Of a stretch of 5,091 nt of DNA, positions 1 through 5,091 are shown piece by piece; position 1 is the stretch's first letter, and every line of letters begins with the position of its first letter. Made by a program: the position numbers and the translations under genes. The stretch is from assembly GCA_030618325.1 (NCBI GenBank), contig JAUXDP010000232.1, positions 1-5,091 of the forward strand, in the 5' to 3' direction. The stretch is from Methylococcaceae bacterium. GTDB taxonomy: Bacteria; Pseudomonadota; Gammaproteobacteria; Methylococcales; Methylomonadaceae. The notes beneath the pieces were generated by a model. The model did no database searches. It worked only from the letters and a program-made list of their open reading frames with translations, and was not told where the DNA came from.

Positions 1-1390
1 TATAGACACCATATCTGTTAGGAAAAATAAACTTTACCCGACCTAGGGCATTACGCGGACCTGGCCGCTGCCTAACATGCAATGCCCCGCTGGTTAAAAG
101 TCCCATGCTCTCCTCATTAAATTCTACTGGTGTTGCATTACTACCGAAACGATTAACTAACTCCATATTTTGGCTGGCAAGATAAAGCGGATTCTGCTGT
201 ATTTTAGGTAAAACCTCTTGCCTAACAATACTCTTCGGAACGTTCCAGTAAGGGCTGAAATAGAGATAGTGCATATCAGCCTTAAAGATTGGAGTTTGCC
301 AGTCAAAAGCGTCTCCGACCACCACCTTCATATTCAATGGCTCATACTTTTGTCCCTGATGTGAATCAAAAGCCCATAATTGAAAGCTGGGAATATTTAC
401 TGCAATCAAGGGCCCTTCCTGCAAAGCAGGCAACCAGCGTAGCCTTTCTAAAGCCAGTTCAATCTGATGAATTCGAAACGAAATCGGGGTATTGAGTGCG
501 GCAATAGTTTTTCTGCCAATAATGCCATCAACTTCAAGTCCGTGCCTTAATTGAAATCGTTTAACTGCTGCAACAATTGCTCCTTCATAAATATTTTTGT
601 CTAAAGGGATGGCATTATCTTCTTGTTGCTGGACATAATCGCCTAGAGCAGTTAAGAGTCGCCGCAAGTAAACCACTTGAGGATCAATGTTCCCCGAGGT
701 CAAAGACTTTTCATATTTGAAATTGATGTCGTTGTGTTGTTGGCCAATATTACGATAGTTTGATAAAGTGAATTTTAGATCATCATAAAGATTAAAAGCC
801 GGTTCAACTTTTTCGGCTAGTTTTTCAATTTCTCTATTATTAACCGCATCAGAAATAATTTGAGCAAAATCGGGCTGTTCAGTTTTTGCATCAACGCGAA
901 ATTTTACTTGCCATGGATTAACTCTGCCAAAATGAAGATCCGAAAGATAACGTAATACCGAAACACTCAAAGCTATATCGAATAAGGCAAGCTCATTGAG
1001 CTCCGTGATTTGACCAGCTACTATTCGATACCATTGCCACCGAAGTGATTTACCATCATAATCCTGAACGCTTAAACCACTCTCAGTAGCAGACGCAAGC
1101 AGACGAAGTGCTTTCTCAGCATGATCACTCCTATTGATACTAGTTAGCCAGACAAACTGAAACTGTGACAACCCGTAGAGCTTGTTAATTGCAAGATGAT
1201 GTTTTGTGATATCCGCCCGGGTTAAATAGGGATGGAAAGAAGCACTAATAATTAGTTTAACAACCTTAGCTATATCGCGATTAGCTTGCTTCTCCGTTTC
1301 TGCAGAATGGGAAAACATAGGCTGAGTCGATATCAACCAAACCACGATTATCATCCCCATGACTTTATAGCTTCTGTTTATACTTATCAT
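1..1390 (-). CDS. ldtD: L,D-transpeptidase, YcbB/LdtD family (3' end beyond window)
   Basis: Periplasmic enzyme of the YcbB/LdtD family, which forms 3-3 cross-links between meso-diaminopimelate residues of peptidoglycan stem peptides. The frame is open from the ATG at 1390 to the window edge (463 codons). Residues 1-30 form a signal peptide: basic start with R6 and K9, hydrophobic core about 10-26, likely cleavage near SHSA/ET. Residues about 40-265 resemble the family's N-terminal scaffold, including the conserved segment ending LHFGRVNP (residue 159). A peptidoglycan-binding domain follows (about 268-302, with VDGIIGRKTIAALN). The YkuD catalytic domain starts near 327, with IPSFQLWAF, TPIF, YWNVPKSI (381-388) and RPGPRNALGRVKF (442-454). 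The catalytic His and SHGCxR motif lie outside the window, so activity cannot be judged; E. coli LdtD is about 615 residues. Start alternatives are M11 and M13, but M1 gives the better signal peptide. The Shine-Dalgarno is weak. Divergent from hypF. Family assignment is firm; the exact paralogue is less so. Confidence 0.93.
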   Translation of the reverse strand, partial: MISINRSYKVMGMIIVVWLISTQPMFSHSAETEKQANRDIAKVVKLIISASFHPYLTRADITKHHLAINKLYGLSQFQFVWLTSINRSDHAEKALRLLASATESGLSVQDYDGKSLRWQWYRIVAGQITELNELALFDIALSVSVLRYLSDLHFGRVNPWQVKFRVDAKTEQPDFAQIISDAVNNREIEKLAEKVEPAFNLYDDLKFTLSNYRNIGQQHNDINFKYEKSLTSGNIDPQVVYLRRLLTALGDYVQQQEDNAIPLDKNIYEGAIVAAVKRFQLRHGLEVDGIIGRKTIAALNTPISFRIHQIELALERLRWLPALQEGPLIAVNIPSFQLWAFDSHQGQKYEPLNMKVVVGDAFDWQTPIFKADMHYLYFSPYWNVPKSIVRQEVLPKIQQNPLYLASQNMELVNRFGSNATPVEFNEESMGLLTSGALHVRQRPGPRNALGRVKFIFPNRYGVY

Positions 1391-1410
1391 GGCGCACACT
1401 CAATCTTTAA

Positions 1411-1416
1411 AGTATA
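1411..1416 (-). promoter_or_regulatory. possible -10 element for the ldtD-like gene
   Basis: On the minus strand this reads TATACT, a 5/6 match to the sigma70 -10 hexamer, 20 bases upstream of the ATG at 1390. It implies transcription starting near 1404 and a very short leader. No good -35 hexamer lies at 16-18 bp: a TTGACT exists upstream but too close. This is therefore a weak call based on one hexamer and its position. Confidence 0.25.
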
Positions 1417-1420
1417 AATA

Positions 1421-1460
1421 TTAGTCAAACATGAAAATTTATCGTTCAATTTAGTCAGAC
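1421..1460. repeat. near-identical 10-bp direct repeat in the divergent intergenic region
   Basis: TTAGTCAAAC at 1421-1430 and TTAGTCAGAC at 1451-1460 match at 9 of 10 positions and start exactly 30 bp apart, about three helical turns, so both copies would face the same side of the DNA. They lie between the divergent ldtD-like and hypF genes, immediately upstream of the putative ldtD -10. This arrangement would suit a dimeric or tandem-binding regulator, but no known operator is recognised. Chance occurrence in AT-rich DNA is possible. Confidence 0.35.
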
Positions 1461-1516
1461 CTTCACAAAAGACCTGAAAAAATTTAACTAAAAGTAATTC
1501 CAAAACTATGGGATTA

Positions 1517-1546
1517 TTGACAGTTTAGGAAGTCAACGACTACATA
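1517..1546 (+). promoter_or_regulatory. possible sigma70-type promoter for hypF
   Basis: A perfect -35 hexamer TTGACA (1517-1522) is followed after 18 bp by TACATA (1541-1546), a poor -10 (3/6). CATAAA at 1543 is a better -10 match but sits 20 bp away. A start near 1553 would leave a leader of roughly 27-33 bases before the proposed hypF start codons. The -35 is convincing on sequence alone; the pair is only plausible. Confidence 0.33.
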
Positions 1547-1579
1547 AAAACATCCAACTTTCACAAATAAAACGGTATA

Positions 1580-3838
1580 ACGGCCATTAAAGAACACATA
1601 CAAATTAATATCAAGGGACTTGTTCAGGGCATTGGCTTTCGGCCTTTAATTTACCGGCTTGCTAAACAATACGAGCAATTCGGCTGGATAGCCAACACCG
1701 GCCATGGCGTCACAATAGAACTGGAAGGTGAACCTGGGCAACAACAACGCTTTATTTCATCGCTGCAAAATCAAGCGCCGCCTTTTGCTGAAGTAAAATC
1801 ATTAACCATTCATCCTCTGCCACTATCTGGTTTTCAAACTTTTGATTTTAAAAACAGCATAACCAGCGATGACAAATCATCATTTGTTTTACCTGATATT
1901 TCCACATGCCCTGAATGTGTTTCTGAGCTTTTTGATCCTGCTAGTCGTTTTTATCGTTATCCGTTTACCAGCTGTTGTCACTGTGGGCCACGTTACAGCA
2001 TTATGCAGGCTCAGCCATACGACCGCAGCAGAACCAGTATGGCTGAATTTGAGTTATGTCAGGCTTGCGAGAAGGACTTTGAAAACCCTGATAACCGGCG
2101 ATTCCATGCTCAGACCCTTGCCTGCGAGGATTGTGGACCTCATATTTCGATACTGGATCATAACGGTGACAAGATTGCTGAACGCGAACAGGCACTAGAA
2201 ACTGCGATCCAAGCCTTGCACGATGGGAAAGTTCTTGCCCTCAAAGGTATTGGCGGTTATCAGCTACTGACTGACGCCCGAAACAGTAATGCCATAGAAC
2301 AATTACGAGAACGCAAGAATCGCCCCCGCAAACCTTTTGCCCTGATGCTGCCTTCATTGGAAGCTGCTCATGAACTGTGCTTTATTAATAAGGAGGAACA
2401 ACAAGCACTCACTTCAGCGGCATCCCCGATTGTTCTACTACAACGCCACCCTAATTCCGCTATTATAGAATCAGTCGCACCCGATAACTCACTACTTGGC
2501 ATCATGCTGCCTTATTCCCCTTTGCATCACCTGCTGTTGCATGACTTTGACGGACCTGTCATTGCAACCAGTGGAAATCAGCAAAATGAACCCATTTGCA
2601 TTAACCAGGAACAGGCATTTGACAGATTGCAAGGCATTGCTGATTTTTTTCTTACCCATAATCGTACCATTTTACGCCCTCTGGATGACTCTATAGTCCG
2701 ATTAATTGGCACCAAAATAACCACAATCCGCAGAGCACGGGGTTATCTACCGACACCCATCACATTAACACACGCAATTCCAGAAGCCCTTGCCGTGGGC
2801 GGACATATAAAAAACACTATTGCGATCAGCCGGGGAAACCAAGTAATTCTGAGCCAGCATCTGGGTGATCTTGATTCAATGGCCAGCCAGCAACAATTTG
2901 AAATAACCTTGGCAGATATGAAGCAATTTTATCAGGTCAAACCCGATCGAGTGATGCACGATTTGCACCCATGCTACACCAGCAGTCAATATGCTGGCAA
3001 AATGGGAATACCCAATATTCCGGTTCAACACCACTACGCACATATCCTATCCTGCATGGCTGAACATGAAATACAGCCACCCGTTCTTGGCATTTCCTGG
3101 GACGGAACCGGGTTAGGTACAGACAACGAATTATGGGGAGGGGAGTTTTTACTGATTACCGAAAATGGCTTTGACCGATTTGCTCACTTGCGTTCCTTTC
3201 CTTTGCCTGGAGGTACAAAGGCCATTGAAGAGCCGCGCCGTGCTGCATTAGGTTTGTTACATGAACTAATAGGGGACGAGCTTTTCGATTTTCAAGATTC
3301 ACCCTGCCTTGAATCATTTACGAAACAGGAACTTATAGTCCTGAGGGTTGCGTTGAATAAGCAACTGAACATGCCTCGCACTTCTAGTGTGGGACGCTTA
3401 TTCGATGCGGTAGCAAGTTTATCTGGCCTTTGCCAAATGAACAGTTACGAAGGAGAAGCTGCGATGCAAATTGAGTCTGCAACCCATGCATTGCCTTCTG
3501 ATTTAAGTTATCCATACCAAGTGCGCCAGGGTTCGCCAGTAATCATAGACTGGCAACAAACCATTGAATCAATCATCGGTGATTTTTCTGAGGGCCAACA
3601 AACATTGATTCCAGCAAGGTTTCATAACACCTTGGCTGAAATGGCGCTGGATATTGCACTCAAAGCCAATCAAAGTAACATAGTCCTCAGTGGTGGCTGC
3701 TTTCAAAATGCCTACTTGGTTGAAAAAATACTGCACCGCCTGCAAGGTGCTGGTTTTAATGTGTTTCAACACGAAAAGATTCCACCCAATGACGGCGGCT
3801 TGGCTCTCGGCCAACTTATGGCTTCAATGTATACTTAG
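1580..3838 (+). CDS. hypF: carbamoyltransferase HypF, full-length frame with non-canonical start
   Basis: Cytoplasmic [NiFe]-hydrogenase maturation factor. HypF uses carbamoyl phosphate and ATP to carbamoylate the C-terminal cysteine of HypE, the precursor of the Fe cyanide ligands. Numbering from the ACG at 1580 (752 residues; E. coli HypF has 750), all domains are present. The acylphosphatase domain has GLVQGIGFRP (13-22) with catalytic Arg21 and Asn39. Two CxxC-x18-CxxC motifs follow: C110/C113/C132/C135 and C160/C163/C182/C185. The YrdC-like domain has KGIGGYQLLTDA (222-233), KNRPRKPFALM and TSGN (330-333). The Kae1-like domain has metal-binding HHYAH (484-488), DGTGLG (508-513), WGGEF, GRLFD, YEGEAA, SGG (704-706) and NDGG near 738. 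There is no in-frame ATG/GTG/TTG before 2003, and the frame is closed upstream by TAA at 1568. ACG at 1580 gives a family-like T/M-AIKEHIQI beginning; ATT at 1586 and ATA at 1577 are alternatives. No clear Shine-Dalgarno is seen. A start at 2003 would delete the acylphosphatase domain and first zinc motif. No other hyp gene is adjacent. Function is certain at family level; the start is uncertain. Confidence 0.93.
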   Translation, partial: TAIKEHIQINIKGLVQGIGFRPLIYRLAKQYEQFGWIANTGHGVTIELEGEPGQQQRFISSLQNQAPPFAEVKSLTIHPLPLSGFQTFDFKNSITSDDKSSFVLPDISTCPECVSELFDPASRFYRYPFTSCCHCGPRYSIMQAQPYDRSRTSMAEFELCQACEKDFENPDNRRFHAQTLACEDCGPHISILDHNGDKIAEREQALETAIQALHDGKVLALKGIGGYQLLTDARNSNAIEQLRERKNRPRKPFALMLPSLEAAHELCFINKEEQQALTSAASPIVLLQRHPNSAIIESVAPDNSLLGIMLPYSPLHHLLLHDFDGPVIATSGNQQNEPICINQEQAFDRLQGIADFFLTHNRTILRPLDDSIVRLIGTKITTIRRARGYLPTPITLTHAIPEALAVGGHIKNTIAISRGNQVILSQHLGDLDSMASQQQFEITLADMKQFYQVKPDRVMHDLHPCYTSSQYAGKMGIPNIPVQHHYAHILSCMAEHEIQPPVLGISWDGTGLGTDNELWGGEFLLITENGFDRFAHLRSFPLPGGTKAIEEPRRAALGLLHELIGDELFDFQDSPCLESFTKQELIVLRVALNKQLNMPRTSSVGRLFDAVASLSGLCQMNSYEGEAAMQIESATHALPSDLSYPYQVRQGSPVIIDWQQTIESIIGDFSEGQQTLIPARFHNTLAEMALDIALKANQSNIVLSGGCFQNAYLVEKILHRLQGAGFNVFQHEKIPPNDGGLALGQLMASMYT

Positions 3839-3849
3839 GAAAGCGAACA

Positions 3850-3945
3850 AGAGATAACATCCCTAATTTTGGCTTTTAAAACTGCCCCTATTCGTTTAAA
3901 AACCTGCAAAGAGAAACTAACAGAAAACCAAGGGATGTTATCTCT
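3850..3945. repeat. perfect 15-bp inverted repeat enclosing 66 bp, downstream of hypF
   Basis: The left arm AGAGATAACATCCCT (3850-3864) and right arm AGGGATGTTATCTCT (3931-3945) are exact reverse complements, starting 11 bases after the hypF stop codon. The 66-base loop holds a second, AT-rich pairing: GG-TTTTAAA at 3871-3880 against TTTAAAA-CC at 3895-3904 (nine pairs, one internal mismatch). RNA from hypF could therefore form a nested two-stem structure. There is no T-run after the outer stem, so it is not a standard Rho-independent terminator. No target-site duplication is visible at the ends, but a short MITE-like or intergenic repeat element cannot be excluded. The repeat is certain; its role is unknown. 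Confidence 0.8.
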
Positions 3946-3954
3946 ATATCTTGG
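3928..3954 (+). other. small alternative hairpin overlapping the right repeat arm
   Basis: CCAAG (3928-3932) pairs with CTTGG (3950-3954). The stem extends through a G-T wobble and, after one mismatch, two A-T pairs, leaving a loop of nine bases. Because it uses the right arm of the 15-bp inverted repeat, the local hairpin and the long-range stem cannot form at the same time. The stem is weak and no T-run follows, so terminator function is not supported. It may be incidental. Confidence 0.3.
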
Positions 3955-3983
3955 TATTCTGAATAGATACAAAAACAGAAGTA

Positions 3984-4012
3984 TTGTTAAGTTTATTATT
4001 TTTAATTACAAT
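3984..4012 (+). promoter_or_regulatory. sigma70-like promoter for the DUF3422 gene
   Basis: TTGTTA (3984-3989, 4/6 to the -35 consensus) and TACAAT (4007-4012, 5/6 to the -10 consensus) are separated by an optimal 17 bp. Transcription would begin near 4019, giving a leader of about 65 bases before the GTG at 4084. It lies beyond the inverted repeat, which would let the DUF3422 gene be transcribed independently of hypF. AT-rich background lowers the weight of such matches. Confidence 0.45.
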
Positions 4013-4083
4013 TGTTCCATTCGGCATAAGTTAGAAGCAATCCATTTATTTTACCTTTCCTTTCTAAATTATTTCGCCACCCA

Positions 4084-5091
4084 GTGACTAAGCTATTTTC
4101 TATCCCTGATAATTTCCCCCAACGATTTAGACTGCACAACGAAGTTCATGTCCGTGCCCCAATTAGTCTAAAGTTACCCGTAACAAGTACTTTTCTCGCT
4201 TTATCATTAGACAAAGAAGAAAAAAAGCAGGAATTAGCCCTACTAACTGAGCTTTGTGATAGATATAGCGTATCACCTCCAACAAAAGAGGCCACACACT
4301 TTTCGACCGCAATGGATTCATTTCAGTTTTGCTGGGAACAACATGCTGAATTTAGTACTTATAGCTTTTATGTTCAAAATAATTCAGCAAACCCTTTCGC
4401 TAAACTGGCTCTTGAGCATATTCATGCAGACTGGCTTAATCAATTACCTGGCAAAGTAATAGTTGCAGCCCATGCTTCAATAGTTGAAAAAGAAAATTCT
4501 TACGTATCAAGTCCTGAGTTAATTTCAGAACTTTTTTCTGCTAACCCCATTGTGGGAGCTGAAGTAACGGGTGCTGCTGCACATGCCTATACTGACTTTA
4601 AAATACATGCCGATGGTTTTAGTCGCTTTTTGCTGGTTAATAATTCTTTAAAGCCAGGCCAAGCAGGTCGCTTACTTCAACGTCTATTTGAAATTGAAGT
4701 TTATCGAGTGATGGCTCTACTTGCATTCCCCATAGCCAAACAACTGGCTCCGGAACTCAACCAGGCTAACAAACAGTTACAGACCATCACTGCTGCTATG
4801 GCTCAATTGGACAGAGATGACGGGGAATTACTGGATGAACTCACCTCGCTGGCAACAGGTGTAGAAAATATCATTTCAACACATCATTATCGTTTTGGTG
4901 CTGCCAAGGCTTATTACAGCCTGGTTGAACAGCGTATTGAAGATTTGCGTGAAGTTCGGATTCAAGGTATCCAAACGATAGGCGAGTTCATGAAAAGACG
5001 CCTGGAACCTGCCATCAGCACCTGCCAATCTACATCAGACCGATTTTCTTTATTGTCAAAACGTATTAATAATGCTGGGCAACTGTTACGC
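4084..5091 (+). CDS. DUF3422 family (COG4949) predicted membrane-anchored protein, 3' end beyond window
   Basis: Conserved proteobacterial family of unknown function. The frame is open from the GTG at 4084 to the window edge (336 codons). Family-typical segments appear in order: LHNEVHVRAP (17-26), WEQHAEFSTYSF (84-95), GAEVTG and TDFKIHADGFSRFL (158-183), QAGRLLQRLFEIEVYR (193-208), a helical, probably coiled-coil stretch (about 218-265), YRFGAAKAYYSLVEQRI (269-285) and IGEFMKRRLEPA (299-310). There is no N-terminal signal peptide or membrane segment. In this family the hydrophobic membrane anchor is C-terminal, which would fall outside the window; members are usually somewhat over 400 residues. 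The frame is closed upstream by TAA at 4027, and GTG 4084 is the only ATG/GTG/TTG before the conserved N-terminal motif. No recognisable Shine-Dalgarno precedes it. It follows hypF on the same strand after 245 bp, with its own candidate promoter. Family recognition is by memory of conserved motifs and is confident; no biochemical function can be given. Confidence 0.88.
   Translation, partial: MTKLFSIPDNFPQRFRLHNEVHVRAPISLKLPVTSTFLALSLDKEEKKQELALLTELCDRYSVSPPTKEATHFSTAMDSFQFCWEQHAEFSTYSFYVQNNSANPFAKLALEHIHADWLNQLPGKVIVAAHASIVEKENSYVSSPELISELFSANPIVGAEVTGAAAHAYTDFKIHADGFSRFLLVNNSLKPGQAGRLLQRLFEIEVYRVMALLAFPIAKQLAPELNQANKQLQTITAAMAQLDRDDGELLDELTSLATGVENIISTHHYRFGAAKAYYSLVEQRIEDLREVRIQGIQTIGEFMKRRLEPAISTCQSTSDRFSLLSKRINNAGQLLR

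Noticed and set aside
1..20. Possible pseudogene status of the ldtD-like gene because the catalytic Cys is absent
   Set aside because: The frame is intact to the window edge; the catalytic motif is expected further downstream and is simply not included.
414..432. Short palindrome CCTGC-AAA-GCAGG-like in the left part of the window
   Set aside because: It is inside the ldtD-like coding region, is only about five base pairs, and has no T-run; it is explained by codon content.
289..495. 68-codon plus-strand open frame
   Set aside because: It lies antisense within the well-supported ldtD-like gene and its product has no recognisable features.
1508..1528. Tiny upstream open frame (ATG to TAG, six codons) in the hypF frame
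   Set aside because: It overlaps the putative -35 element, so it would lie upstream of the transcript start, and it has no ribosome site.
1869..2198. 109-codon plus-strand and 64-codon minus-strand (2001-2195) open frames
   Set aside because: Both are out-of-frame or antisense shadows of the zinc-motif region of hypF, whose own frame has clear conserved motifs.
2496..2696. 66-codon plus-strand open frame
   Set aside because: Out-of-frame shadow of the YrdC-like part of hypF.
3569..3814. 81-codon minus-strand open frame
   Set aside because: Antisense to the conserved C-terminal Kae1-like part of hypF, with no recognisable family.
3869..4087. 72-codon open frame starting with TTG and overlapping the DUF3422 start as GTGA
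   Set aside because: It starts inside the inverted repeat, lacks a ribosome site, has a Lys/Asn/Ile/Phe-rich composition typical of translated AT-rich spacer, and resembles no known family. The GTGA overlap looks coincidental.

Overview
The window is AT-rich DNA that looks like a gammaproteobacterial chromosome. The organism assignment is an inference from three recognisable proteins: a YcbB/LdtD-type L,D-transpeptidase, the hydrogenase maturation factor HypF, and a DUF3422 (COG4949) protein. No mobile element, CRISPR array, tRNA or rRNA is visible.

Layout. Positions 1-1390, minus strand: the first 463 codons of an ldtD-like gene whose C-terminus, including the catalytic His/Cys motif, lies beyond the left edge. 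Positions 1391-1579: a 189-bp divergent intergenic region with a near-identical 10-bp direct repeat and a possible promoter for each direction. Positions 1580-3838, plus strand: a full-length hypF reading frame of about 752 codons. Positions 3839-4083: a 245-bp spacer with a perfect 15-bp inverted repeat (96 bp end to end) and a good sigma70-like promoter. Positions 4084-5091, plus strand: the first 336 codons of a DUF3422 gene that runs off the right edge. No gene-free stretch exceeds 300 bases.

The main anomaly is the 5' end of hypF. The open frame encodes a complete HypF, including the acylphosphatase domain and both zinc-finger-like motifs, but has no ATG, GTG or TTG before position 2003. 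Where the initiator Met is expected there is an ACG, followed two codons later by an ATT. This suggests a non-canonical start, a start-codon mutation (ATG to ACG), or a sequencing error. Starting at the ATG at 2003 would remove domains that are intact and in frame, so that call is probably wrong.

The genes do not form an obvious pathway. LdtD acts on periplasmic peptidoglycan, HypF makes the cyanide ligand precursor of [NiFe]-hydrogenases in the cytoplasm, and DUF3422 is a conserved membrane-anchored family of unknown function. hypF has none of its usual hypABCDE partners here. I see no convincing new biological system; the observations worth following are the hypF start, the inverted-repeat element and the orphan context.
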